The translations under genes and the position numbers were made by a program. Below are positions 45,073 through 55,984 of a DNA stretch of 64,000 nucleotides, in pieces. The notes beneath the pieces were generated by a model. The model had not been told where the DNA came from and ran no database searches. It saw nothing but the letters and a program-made list of their open reading frames with translations. This stretch comes from Periconia sp. R9002. Its lineage: Eukaryota; Ascomycota; Dothideomycetes; Pleosporales; Periconiaceae. Every line of letters starts with the position of its first letter. The first letter of the stretch is position 1. The stretch is taken from positions 1 to 64,000 of the forward strand of contig JAMAHW010000007.1 of the NCBI GenBank assembly GCA_023627715.1, read 5' to 3'.

Positions 45073-46007
45073 TCATGCCACTGCTCCACCGCCGAAGTAG
45101 CTGGCGGCGCCGAGCACGAATACGACTACCATAGCATCCGTTACTACTGTGCTATAGATAACACTATACCGACCGACAACCCTAACGTAACCGGCATAGG
45201 GAGGAGGCAGGAATTGCCCAATACTAGTCAAGATGCCGCTGCCCTGCAATTGTCCCTTCTCAATAAAGTACCTCGAGGTTTGTAGGACAATCTCAAAGGT
45301 TGCAAAAAGGTAGAAGAAGTGGCCAAAGGTATTTTCCGGCATAGTCTCTTCCCATCCGTCTTTTTCTTGAATCTCGCGGGCGAGTTTTGAGCCTGTAAAA
45401 GGTGTTTGGAGGACGATGTAGATGGCTAGACCAAGCGAGAAGAGACCATGAACCAAGCGCCACAGCCACGCTGAAGATTTCTCCGGCGGTGGTGGCTCGC
45501 TACCCTGCATGCCAGAAAGCAAATTGGCAAGCATATCATTCTGACCTGAAGCACCCGGCATGCCACTGCCTGGTATTCCTCCGCCACCTCCACCCATCAT
45601 TTGAGCCATCATTTGGGCCATCATATCTTGCTCCGTCTGGGGAGGCTGGCCTGGACCCAATCCAGACGTAGCATTTCCATTAAAGGCAAGTGGAGATGGT
45701 CCGCGGGGCTGCGAGGAAGGGGTATAGTGGTGCTCGGAGATGTCTATTTCTTCCGGGTCAGGTGTAGCGGTTCCAGAGGGAGGCAGAGGAGCAGCAGATG
45801 GGCGGGACTCGACTGGAGTAGAGAGTTAGACCAAGCATGCAATACATGTAGAAGAAGAAAACATAAGTGCAGCTTACCAACATGGTCCTTGACGTCTCTA
45901 TGGGTGCCGCCTTGCAGAGCTGAAATGGCTTGCAAGCGGGTTGCGTTGCCGCCAGCTCGTTTCTCGCGGCGCAGCCTGGCTCTCTCTTGGGCGGGAGATT
46001 CGCTCAT
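45073..46007 (-). CDS. GET2: GET complex receptor subunit Get2 (CAML-like)
   Basis: Two exons: 46007-45878 and 45812-45073, with a 65-nt intron, giving 289 residues. The N-terminus (SESPAQERARLRREKRAGGN) is the basic Get3-binding motif. A flexible Pro/Ser linker and a Met/Gln/Gly-rich segment follow (TEQDMMAQMMAQMMGGGGGG). Three C-terminal hydrophobic helices are visible: AWLWRLVHGLFSLGLAIYIV, FGHFFYLFATFEIVLQTSRY and VIYSTVVTDAMVVVFVLGAA. With Get1 it forms the ER-membrane receptor that takes tail-anchored proteins from Get3. Length and order fit fungal Get2 (about 285-330). It is divergent from the lysine aminomutase gene. Confidence 0.9.
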
Positions 46008-46997
46008 GATGGGGTTGAGGAAGGAAATAAGAGAAGTGGAGGCCGAGGGTGGGTTGTTGAATAGCTAGTGAGGTGTGGGTGTGCAACAATACTTCATTTT
46101 GGCAGACGGAAGAAGTGACGTGAAGTCACCCCCCCTCAGGCACTAGTGCTGTATTTGAACTGACTAGTGCTCCGTGGAGCCTGTGGAGGGGCGCCGCTAA
46201 GCGATCTGCTGGCCGGGCCGCTGCGCTTGCCGACTCTTGATCATCCATCCTACATGTACCGTAGCCCATCCCCATCCCAACTAACTCATCCTTGTTCCTT
46301 GCTGCCGTTTGCAATACTCATGTACTGTACCTATGTACACACCCCCAAAACCCAAGCATGTCGCTGCCAATGAAATTTTGGGGCGCTTCAAGCGGCCTGT
46401 CCCTTCCAGACTGTGCTGCTGCATATGCTATCTGGCCGAACGCCCTCCGACTGCACATCTTGCTCACTCTAGCCCACTGGGTTCCATTCACTTTCTGCTT
46501 ATGGCGAAAAAAACCTGTGTAACTACAGCTCCACCCACCACAGCCCAATATAGACTTTGACCATGTCCGAACCCCTTGGACACAAATTAATTGTACAAAC
46601 CCACATGTTGCTCCCCGCTTGCACCCTCCCTGCCCCTGCCTTTCTTTTTCGTCAGGGAAGAGCCCTTCCGATCCAACTGTCCCCATGCGGAAACCATGCA
46701 GTAAAAGGTGCAGAACTATCGCCTGCCTGCCTACCTGCCCCTAACCTTTCCACTATCCTCCTGTGAATCAAGACTATTGTTCCGCTCTGCTGTGCTACGA
46801 CCAAGAGGTACTGCGGGTCGCCATCGTATATGGTATCCAAAGCGCCGGGCATCAATCCCAACCATTTCCTGTACTGCGAAACGGTGCACAGTGTTAAAAA
46901 TCCCATTTCCCCGCTCGCAAAATCCTTTCTTCGCCATTTCCTCCTCCTCAGCTTCTCTTAGAAAAGAGCACTTTGATTCTCTTTGGAATGCGAAAAC
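46008..46997. other. Divergent intergenic region GET2 / lysine aminomutase
   Basis: 990 bases, pyrimidine-rich on the plus strand toward the aminomutase start. Short ORFs without recognisable similarity. No repeat seen. Confidence 0.4.
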
Positions 46998-48608
46998 ATG
47001 GCTCTCTTGCGATCATGCTTCACCAGAATCACTACCACCACCGCAGGGACTTCCGTTGTTCGACCCGTTTTCCATGTCCAGTCTCGGTCCCATTCAAACC
47101 TTGCCCAGGAGCCTTACTGGAGCCACATCTCTAGATGGAAGAATATTCCCCCAGAATTGTTCAAAGACCACCAATGGCAACTGTTCAATTCCGTCGCTAG
47201 GCAAAACAAGCTGGAGAGTTTCCTGGACGAAGTGATCCCAGACAATCTCACGCATTCGAACAATGATTCTCCCATCAAAACCAAATGGGACTTCATCCAA
47301 GATGCCCTGGACGGCCTCAAAAACGCACCTATGAATATCCGAATCACGCCACACCTTCTTTCTCTAGTCAACTGGAATGATCCCTTGGGTGATCCCATCA
47401 GACGCCAATTCCTCCCTTCTGCAATCGGAACTCTAAAGGACCATCCAAAATTGACCCTTGATAGTCTTCATGAAGAAGCAGACAGCCCCGTCTCAGGCCT
47501 CGTTCATCGTTATCCTGGAAGAGCTTTGTTTCTTGTCACCTCTATCTGTCCAGTGTATTGCCGTTTTTGTACACGATCGTATGCTGTGGGCGGTGACACG
47601 TCCACGGTCGAAAAGAGGCCCCAGAAACCAAGTCGCAAACGTTGGGAAGAGATTCTCTCCTACATCGAAACCAGGCCAGATCTACACGACATCGTCGTCT
47701 CCGGAGGCGATTGTTTCTACCTGCCCCCAGAGGCGTTGCGATTTCTAGGCGAACGTCTCTTGAACATTCCACATATCCGTCGTTTTCGCATTGCTTCCAA
47801 AGGACTAGCGGTCTCTCCAGGTCGGATCCAGCCAACAGATCCTTGGACAAACGAGCTTATCGCTTTATCCAACAAGGGGCGACAAATGGGCAAACAAGTT
47901 TGTCTTCATACTCATTTCAACCATCCTAGAGAAATCACTTGGATCACAGAACAGGCTGCTAGGCATCTGTTTGCTAACGGAGTCATCGTCCGCAATCAGT
48001 CCGTTCTTCTCCGAGGAATCAATGACGATACCGAAGTCATGGCTCACTTGATCGATCGTCTATCCGCGATGAACATTCAACCGTACTACGTGTACCAATG
48101 TGATCTCGTGCGTGGCATCGAAGATCTTCGGACGCCTCTTTCGACAATTCTCAGGTTGGAAAAAGAAATTCGAGGGAGAATCTCGGGCTTTATGATGCCT
48201 TCGTTCGTTGTTGACCTCCCTGGAGGTGGCGGCAAGCGTCTTGCCTCAACACACGATCACTACGAGGAAGGCACAGGTATTTCCAGATGGTCCACCCCAG
48301 GATTACCCGGTGAGAAGGGCAAAAAAATCTACTTCTATCATGACCCTCAACCTACCCCTGCCAAACCCAAACATGTTGATGTTCAGCATAAGGCCCCGCA
48401 ATATCTCGACAACCAACCCGTGCATCAGCCTGCAAAGCCTTCCAGTAACAATGATAGGCAAATTATTTGGCCAGAAATTCCCGTTGACACACCTTCGCCA
48501 AGGGAAGTCTTTGCAACCAAATCAATTTCTGGCGATAACATTGGTGGCATGAATGTCCCATTACCTCTTCGGGAAGAACCACCGAGAGCTGCTGCTGGAG
48601 CGTCCTAG
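46998..48608 (+). CDS. L-lysine 2,3-aminomutase, radical SAM, mitochondrial
   Basis: Single-exon ORF of 536 residues; I chose the ATG at 46998 (the frame is open 15 bases further up). The first 35 residues are basic and hydroxylated (ALLRSCFTRITTTTAGTSVV), a likely mitochondrial presequence, suitable for an Fe-S enzyme. The radical-SAM cluster motif is CPVYCRFC with Cys184, Cys188 and Cys191. VVSGGD is the GGE-like SAM contact, and VVDLPGGGGK carries the PLP lysine, Lys413. The enzyme converts L-lysine to L-beta-lysine. Bacterial KamA is about 410-420 residues; here a Pro-rich tail of roughly 90 residues is added. No intron in 1.6 kb and close likeness to the bacterial family suggest an old bacterial transfer. 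No partner of beta-lysine metabolism is visible nearby. Confidence 0.92.
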   Translation: MALLRSCFTRITTTTAGTSVVRPVFHVQSRSHSNLAQEPYWSHISRWKNIPPELFKDHQWQLFNSVARQNKLESFLDEVIPDNLTHSNNDSPIKTKWDFIQDALDGLKNAPMNIRITPHLLSLVNWNDPLGDPIRRQFLPSAIGTLKDHPKLTLDSLHEEADSPVSGLVHRYPGRALFLVTSICPVYCRFCTRSYAVGGDTSTVEKRPQKPSRKRWEEILSYIETRPDLHDIVVSGGDCFYLPPEALRFLGERLLNIPHIRRFRIASKGLAVSPGRIQPTDPWTNELIALSNKGRQMGKQVCLHTHFNHPREITWITEQAARHLFANGVIVRNQSVLLRGINDDTEVMAHLIDRLSAMNIQPYYVYQCDLVRGIEDLRTPLSTILRLEKEIRGRISGFMMPSFVVDLPGGGGKRLASTHDHYEEGTGISRWSTPGLPGEKGKKIYFYHDPQPTPAKPKHVDVQHKAPQYLDNQPVHQPAKPSSNNDRQIIWPEIPVDTPSPREVFATKSISGDNIGGMNVPLPLREEPPRAAAGAS

Positions 48609-51600
48609 TTGGCCAGGGATCACTCCTGCAGCTGCCAGCATCCAATCGACTCAAGCCACCGATGTTCAGTCTTACCAGTTCTCTCGTCATTATTGCCACG
48701 ATCGCGGATATTCCCCCTTGTCGTATCGCATTCCTCGGCCTTTAAATTTCGGTTCATTTTATTTCTATGTATTCTGAAAAATTGACGTCTTTTATTCTCT
48801 GTTTCTATTGCTGCATTCAAAAGTTGGGCTCATCGGCATAGACTGTAGGCATCGGAAGGAAAATGGAGTAGGAAGGGTCTGGTATTCAATCGTAACTTCA
48901 CGACACAAGATCGTTTTCATGATTTTATTACAGTATACGTGTGCTGCATGAAACGGGAAGCATAACACCATTTGAACAATCGTTGAACAATAGCATCTCC
49001 ACCCTGGTCATACTCACCCTAGCGAACGCCAATGAAGGAGCTGGGACAGCGGGAGGGAACAATCGAGTCCGGCATGTGCTGAGACTGAGCCCAGTCAATC
49101 AAAATTTACTTCAGATGCGCGGACTGTTTTTCTCTTTCTTTCTTGAATCAGCTGGTCGGATACTATGGGCTTGAACTTTATATTTTGTTATTCTCTTGGC
49201 TCAGCTTCGAATCGAATTTCCCAATGGAGAGAGGCCAAGGAAATCAAATTGAGCAAGCAGGAAGTTTTTGAGGTTATTACATATTTCGTGCATGTAATTT
49301 AGTACGCATGGATGCATAGAAAAAAAATCCACTCGGGCGAATCTGCACTTCCTAGGAGTATGTATAGGGGAAAAAAAGGTTGGTATGAAATAGATGAACA
49401 TGGCTTGCTTATCTTTTTCTTTATTCCTCATCTCGATGTTGCATGTGCGTAGAGTATAGGTACTGCCATGTTCCAATCAGCCCCAACTTCCCACATTACC
49501 TTTCCGTTATTGAAGACAAAACCCTGTCTGTCTCTAGGTGAGTGAGCCGATCTAAACGCACAAAAAGGAATTTTTACGTGAGATACGGAGGGGAGTTGGA
49601 TAGCGCAATCAGCCCCACAAGACGAAAAGAAAGTATTTCAAGGAAGAAAGGGCGATAGAGTTTTTTCGGCTGCTGCAGGGTCTTGGTATGCCAGTGGTGC
49701 TTTGATCTTTTGATTTTCTTTTCTTCTTGTCGATCTCACGCAATCTTCCACTCCGCTGGGTTTCTGCTTCTGACAGAAGGGTAAAAAGTGATGGGAGGGA
49801 GAGAGGCGATCGAAATCCATCGATCCCGATAACTGCAGATTTGAAGAAGCTGCGAGACGAGGAAAGTATACATGAGTTTTCCGCAAGGGCTGATGAGAGG
49901 AAGGGAACAGGGAAAAGCACATACGCATTTGTCTCCTTAGGGCTTTCTGCTCCTTTCTCTCTACCGCTGAGATTTCGTCAGTAAGCTCACTCCTCCGCTC
50001 CTCTCTCTCTAACTCCCAATTGCCAGAAAGAAAGCTATATCCAAAAACCGAACAAACACCGTCTTCCCTTCAAAAACACCCAATCCACCCTCATCTCTCC
50101 ACATAACACACCAACCCTCCCATTCGCCCCCTCAAACCATCTCAAGTCTGAAGTTTAAACTTTCCGCTTCCATGTACTCCACACCGCAGCTTTCAACCCA
50201 TGCAACTTGCCTAGACGCGGGCGCGCGCGTGTCTGATCCGACGACAGACTAACCTAGGCTAGGGTTGTTATCTCCATAGGTCCAGCGTCTTCCTCGCCGT
50301 CGGCGGGTAAGTGGAGATGAGATGGTACACGTGTTTATGTATACATGTACGTGCATGATGATCGCCACACTGAATTCAGGAAAAAGGAAAAGGAAAAGCA
50401 GCGTTCTTGTGGTCGACCTACCAATGTGCGTGGACTCGAGAGCTAGGGGTGTGGATCTTGAGGAAGGATGGCAGAGGAAGTCAAAGTAAATAGAACCCTG
50501 CTTGTGTATACTTACGTTTATTCGCCACGTGAGCTACTTTCCAACATGGTATTTCATACCCCTCTACTATCTATACGTATACACAGAGTCACCTCAAGAA
50601 GAGAAAGAACAAGGAATACGTGAGAACGATCCTTCAACCGCAGAGATAAACACACTCTTCCTCATCAATTCAAAAACAAGGTAACGAAGAACATCATCCA
50701 ATATCATTAATCTCGTTCGCATGCATACATCCACCCAACACGCATCAACCCTTCCCATCAACCTTCGCAAAGACAAAACAAAAGAAAGTTGCCGGACGGC
50801 AAACTCCCTCCCTCCCAAGAACCAACCCCAACAGCAGACACGGAAAAAGCTCCCGGGGAAGCAACGACCCCGTGGCTGGCGGTGAGGAAAGGTGGGTATG
50901 AAAGATCTACAGATGCTCACGCGCGTCTCTGTTTCTCTGACTCTACAGGTACGTACCCACGGACACGTATACGCGTGTAGATCTGTATACCCGCACGTAC
51001 GAAATCTTCTGTGCAAACAAAAAAGCAAACGAAAAGAAGTGGAAACGAATCGGAGCAAAACACAGAAAAAGCAAATTCAAATCCCCACAACCCAAAAAAA
51101 AACCAGCGGTCAGTGAAGTGGAAACTGGAGTTTTTGCAGCGCATACATTGAACCAACCAACCGTCTTTCTTCCACAAGGATGATCGCCAGGGAAGGGGAA
51201 ACGAACAAGACAATGAGAAAAAAGAAGGCCCGAAAACCACCGGAACATGTTCCTTACGTGGTACAGAGAGAGGTAGTCTCGTTTATTTTTTTTCTTCAAG
51301 GATATACCCTAATCCTTTGTATCCTTGTTTGTGGAGGGAGAGTTGGACACTGTCTGGGCGCACTGTCTGCGTCTGTATGTATGTGTAGTGGAGTGCATAC
51401 ACGCCCGCCAAGAGCGCAAAAAAATCAAAAGAGGGGAAAAGGCGGGAGGAGGTGAATTAAAGGCCCAAAAAGAAACACGCTCCCGGGATAAAGAAGAGCG
51501 GGGGAAGTTGCGGTGGAAGTTCAGGTAGGATTGATTGGGGGGATGTTCGAGGTTTGATGGGAGAGGACGGAGGGACGCATGGGCTGTGGAGTGTACAGTG

Positions 51601-52563
51601 AAACATTGATGCGGGTTTTTTTTACTACGCTGAGGGTTTACGCTGAGTGAGGGGTTAGTGCTTACCTACATGTTTGAAGCATGGCTGTGGTTGTTGTTTT
51701 GTTGTAGTGAGTGAGTTTGTCTAGGGTTTTATCTTTGGGAACTGAGGGATTAAGAAGGTGTTGATGTCAGCATCAATCGGACCATACCCCCTGTAGTTGC
51801 GTGTTTTTAGCTAGATAGATAGCTAATAGTGTCACATGGAGGAGGCGGAGGTGTGAAATCTATGGCTATGTTTCACTTGATCGAAAACTATCATGTTTTG
51901 TTTATGCGGATATGGCTCCATGCAGGTTCCCCTTGCAAAGAAGGGATACTCTCGATATTTGACCGCCTTGGTTTTCCGGGGTTTGCGTTGCCGTGTGTTT
52001 GCGCTGGATTTGTGTGTTTTGCAAATTTTGTGGGTGGAGGTGTAAGTATGTTTGCTTTTTTTGTTCTCTTTGCCGAGAGTTTGTTTTGTTTATCCGGTGG
52101 TGTGGTCAGCTATGGATGGTTTAGTGATCAGCTATCTTTGTTGGTACTGTAAGTGGTTCGATTGCTTTGTGATGGTAATGCTTTTTCTTGGCCGGTGGTA
52201 TCGAAGTGGAATATCTTTTTAAGAGGACGATTCAGGGTTAGGGAAAAAGTGTATCATTGCTTAGCACATTATGAAGTTTAGCGCGCCTTAAAATTAACTG
52301 TTGACAGTAATTACAATCTAGATTAACTATCAAAAGTAGAGATAGAGGGTACAGGAGGCTGTTTAACAATATTTCAAAGTAGAAAGTGCAGTTGACGCCC
52401 TGTTCCAAACCTAGCCAAAACCCGTAGTGTACAGAGTTCATGAGACAATAGTACATAACGTAACAGAGGTAGGAGCGTGTAGACGTGCTTCGTCCCATTA
52501 TTCCCACACAATCCCCCCAATTCACTCCAGAGAAACAGTGAGAAATCGATCCTCGCGTGGCTC
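48609..52563. other. Four-kilobase region without recognisable gene
   Basis: Only short, low-complexity ORFs (Lys/Arg/Thr-rich or Phe/Ser-rich). The composition swings between pyrimidine- and purine-rich blocks: 49970-50170 C/T and A-rich, 51020-51110 and 51410-51520 A/G-rich. It includes a (GC)n-like tract near 50220 and AT-rich sequence at 52260-52400. No tRNA, rRNA or transposase pattern was found. It may hold a non-coding transcript or a long regulatory region. Confidence 0.45.
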
Positions 52564-53560
52564 TTACACCGTCTTCTTGCCATCCCCAGCGGTGCCCCTT
52601 AGTTTCGATAACTTGAAGACCGAACTGAAGTAGAAATCCAGCGTCCATCTAGGCAGAAAGTTCCACACCCACCACATCACCCAGCTCATCTTCCCCTCCC
52701 ACGCCCACCTCTTCTTGACCAACCACCCTTGACTTCCCAACACCTCAGCAACGCAATCCCTAGCATACTGCTCCGTGTCCATGCCCAATTGCTGACTATG
52801 GGTCAACCTTCCCTGGTACTCTTTCTGCAACGGCTTGTAATACGAATTGGGGGGCAATTCGCGCTTCACACGAGCGATGTTTGATTTGACGCCGCCGGTG
52901 ACGATGTTCAAAACTTTGACGTCGAAGGGTGCTAGTTCCACGCGCAGAGTATCCGAGTAAGCGTGCAGCGCGGCCTTGGAGGCATTGTATGCGCTGCCGA
53001 AGACGTACGGCATTAAGCCGGCCAGACTGCCTGTCTGAACAATCATGCCTTTGGAGGCAATGAGGAGGGGTGCAAAGGTCTGGCACATTTTCATCACGGA
53101 GAAGACGTTGGCTTGGAACATCTCGAGAACTTCTGATTCTTCCATATCGAGCGCGGGGACGACATAATTGCGGCCCGCGTTATTGTACAAAACCGCAAGC
53201 TTTCCCGAAGTGATGTCTGAGACAGTAGAGAAGAGAGTCGCGATTGAGGACGAGGAAGTGAGTTCGAGTGGGAGGTAGGTTACGAGGGGATGCGGAGAAG
53301 TGTATTTTGAGGGGTCGCGAACGGTAGCGAGTACGTTGAATCCTAGAGTTGTCCATCTGTTAGATGGGACATGGAGTAGATACTTGAGGTTCGCATATTT
53401 GCACCTTTTGAGGCAAACTCTAGAGCTAGGAAGTGGCCTATCCCTCCCGGTGTACAGCTATCTCGATATCAGATTTTGTTCGTGCAAATTAGTTATAGTC
53501 GTGTGACTGGATAGCGTACCCGGTAATCAGCACATATTGACCTCCTCGCGAAGCCCCCAT
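52564..53560 (-). CDS. AYR1: 1-acyldihydroxyacetone-phosphate reductase (SDR), Ayr1
   Basis: Three exons: 53560-53520, 53457-53405 and 53342-52564, giving 290 residues; both introns are 62 nt. The N-terminal Rossmann motif is VLITGCTPGGIGHFLALEFA. NNAGRN is the structural Asn motif. The active site has Ser in TGSLAG and Tyr150-x-x-x-Lys154 in YNASK. GGVKSNIA and a C-terminal hydrophobic, Trp-rich segment (MSWVMWWVWNFLPRWTLDFY) fit Ayr1, which sits on the ER and lipid droplets and reduces 1-acyl-DHAP with NADPH to lysophosphatidic acid. The yeast enzyme has 297 residues. Other SDRs of the 17-beta-HSD type are possible but less likely. Confidence 0.88.
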
Positions 53561-54574
53561 GTTTGTGGTAGTCGAATACGATGAACTAGTAAGAACTGGT
53601 AAGAGGGTGGTGAGCTTTGAGTTGACCCGAGCAGTGCAGCCTCGGCCTTAGACCCCACCCCACCCCACCAAAATCCTTCCCGCAGGGTACCGCACTCACA
53701 AACATTTCAGATCTTAAATAAAAAAAACTAGATTGCTAAGTAGTAAACTTGCAGTAAAATAGCAAAACTATATTATAGAAATACTATCCTAGTATTCTAC
53801 TTCGTTCTAACAGAACTATAACGACAGGGAAAAACGGTGCTCTAGCCATGTCACTGACATCACTCCTAGATTTCTCTCTCCCAAAGTCCGATTTCTTCTC
53901 TCCCTCATTTAATCCCATTACATTCGTCATCGTAAGCGGTTGGTATAGTTTGTAGCGACAGGGAGCTTCTGATGAAGATGATGTGAGTGTATACCTACGA
54001 AGAATAGGTGCAGTGTTCGGTTGGCGGACAGCTGGAGATGATGAGGTAGGTACATGTATGACCTATATAGTACAATGCAGGCAGGCAATTCAGAACCAGA
54101 TTACATGGCAATACGACGTAGAACGCCTTATGCTACCTATATGCTCTCTAAGCTTCATAGCATACAACAATATCAAAAATATAAAACAAGTACTGTATGA
54201 CTTGCGGTATCAACATAGTTATGAGTTTATGAAAACACCCTTAGCCAGGACAGATACACCGGTGAATTTTGGCGCACGTAATAAGAAGCTAGCGTACTAT
54301 AGTTAGACTAGTCTGGTAGACTCACTCCGTCCCATGATTCAACTGCACTATCCACTAAACACCTGGGCACCTTCGAACTTCTACCTTCTATCTTTCACCA
54401 CTGAAACTCGTCATACAACCATAATACAAGGGCAGCATTGCATAGCTTAGCAGTGACATGCTTCATGAATCGACGCTTCTTGAATTGATGTGCTTCACAA
54501 ACCAGGCTGGGTGGAAAATCACTTTGCGACTTGAAAGGGCAGCAGGAAAGAAATATTGATAGAAGAAGAAAAAA
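53561..54574. other. Divergent intergenic region with AT-rich relics
   Basis: About 1 kb. 53705-53830 is AT-rich and holds a perfect 7-bp hairpin (AATACTA/TAGTATT near 53790). 54060-54310 has a different, AT-leaning composition and a 107-residue ORF without recognisable similarity. Both look like remnants of inactive repeats. Confidence 0.35.
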
Positions 54575-55570
54575 ATGTGTCCACCGGCATGGGTCTACGA
54601 CTATGTCCCAACACTCCTCAGGCCCAGTCTCCTTCTCGGTGAGGCTATTTACCGTACGTTCCCTTTACCTCCCCATCCACCAAGCCCTCTATAAAATTTC
54701 AAATTTTCCCATACACGATATTTGAACAATGGAAAATTCCGAGAAGGATGATATTAAGAAGCATCACTAACTCTCAGCCTCCTCGCTCTCCCCCACTCAG
54801 ATTTCATCATGACAGTCCTCGAAATCCTCTTTCTCGAGCCCTCCCCCTCCAAGCTACTGAACCTAACCAAGCTCCGCTACAAATCCTTCGGCCGACTGTG
54901 GAGCACAAGCGGCGCGCAAATGTCAGCAGAAATGCCCGGAAACATCGCCGAGCTTCTCCACGCCACCTCTGGCGTCGTTCTCGACATCGGTCCCGGTTCC
55001 GGCGAGCTCCTCTACATGTTCGACAGCGCTAAAGTGACAGCCATGTACGGTGCGGAGCCGGCTGAAGATCTGCACGCAGGCCTCGCGCGGAGGGCGCAGG
55101 AGTCTGGGTTTGGGGATAAGTATCATGCGCTCTTGTGCGGGGGTGAACCGGAGAGCTTGATCCCGGCTCTGCATCAGAGCGGGATCTTGAAAACGGATGG
55201 TGGGGCGTCGAGGACGGTTGGGGATGAGGGGGTGTTTGATGAGATTGTGTGCGCTAGGGTTTTGTGCGGAGTGCCGCATCCGAAAGAGACGGTTCGAGGA
55301 TTGTACAGGCTTTTGAAACATGGGGGGAGAATGGTGATCTGTGAACATGTTGCGAATCCGTGGCGGACGGAGGGGAGGTTCGCGGCGAGGATCATGCAGG
55401 TTGTGTACACGGTTGCTGGATGGCCGTTTTTCATGGGTGGATGTGAATTGCAGAGGCATACACTGGAGTTTTTGAGGGAAGCTGGAGAGTGGGAGCGCTT
55501 TGAGCTCAAGTATGTGGGGGCACAGGACACCATTCCGTTTATCGTTGGAGAGTTGGTGAAGAAGTCGTAA
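54575..55570 (+). CDS. Class I SAM-dependent methyltransferase, METTL7-like, membrane-anchored
   Basis: Two exons: 54575-54653 and 54801-55570, with a 147-nt intron (branch CACTAAC), giving 282 residues. Exon 1 encodes a hydrophobic N-terminus (WVYDYVPTLLRPSLLLGEAI) that continues into exon 2 (FIMTVLEILFLEPSPSKLL), likely an ER or lipid-droplet anchor. The SAM-binding motif I is DIGPGSGE (residues 88-95). An acidic residue after strand beta 2 (GAEP) and the motif VFDEIVCARVLCGV follow, then the post-motif LLKHGGRMVICEHV. The substrate is unknown; the METTL7 family methylates thiols or lipid-like compounds. If exon 1 is wrong, translation from 54809 gives 253 residues, still with a full SAM domain. 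Confidence 0.8.
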
Positions 55571-55984
55571 AGAACATATAGCAGACCACGGGACCACTTC
55601 CGACACTGAGTGGACTCGGATTTGTCCCCGAGTAAGTGATGGATGAGGCAAGGACAAAGCTGCGCACTTGGATTTCATTCATCGTGTAAATGATTTGGTG
55701 ATAATGGTCGCCGAAGTTGGAATGAATATGAACACAACAGCCATGTCTTGATTTTATATCGGCTCCTTAATTAATCAAAATCAATAAGGTTATGGTCGGA
55801 ATCCGGTAAGTTGCGTGAGATGAACATGGGTATTGAATGCTCGACAATGAAGAAACTTTTCATCGCCACTAACATCTCTACCAAAAGACAAGGACAAACG
55901 AACAAACAGGTATGCGACTTCCAGAACGCCTTCAAACGCCCGAATTACAATGCAACATGTGAAAGCTGGAAAATAACCCTTTGT
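55571..55984. other. Convergent intergenic region methyltransferase/SEC6
   Basis: 3' flanks of two convergent genes; nothing else recognised. Confidence 0.4.

Noticed and set aside
24999..46007. SGT2 and GET2 as a functional gene cluster
   Set aside because: They act in one pathway but are 20 kb apart with unrelated genes between them; probably coincidence.
54531..54725. 64-residue ORF overlapping methyltransferase exon 1
   Set aside because: A different frame from the one that joins the methyltransferase through a good intron; no similarity.
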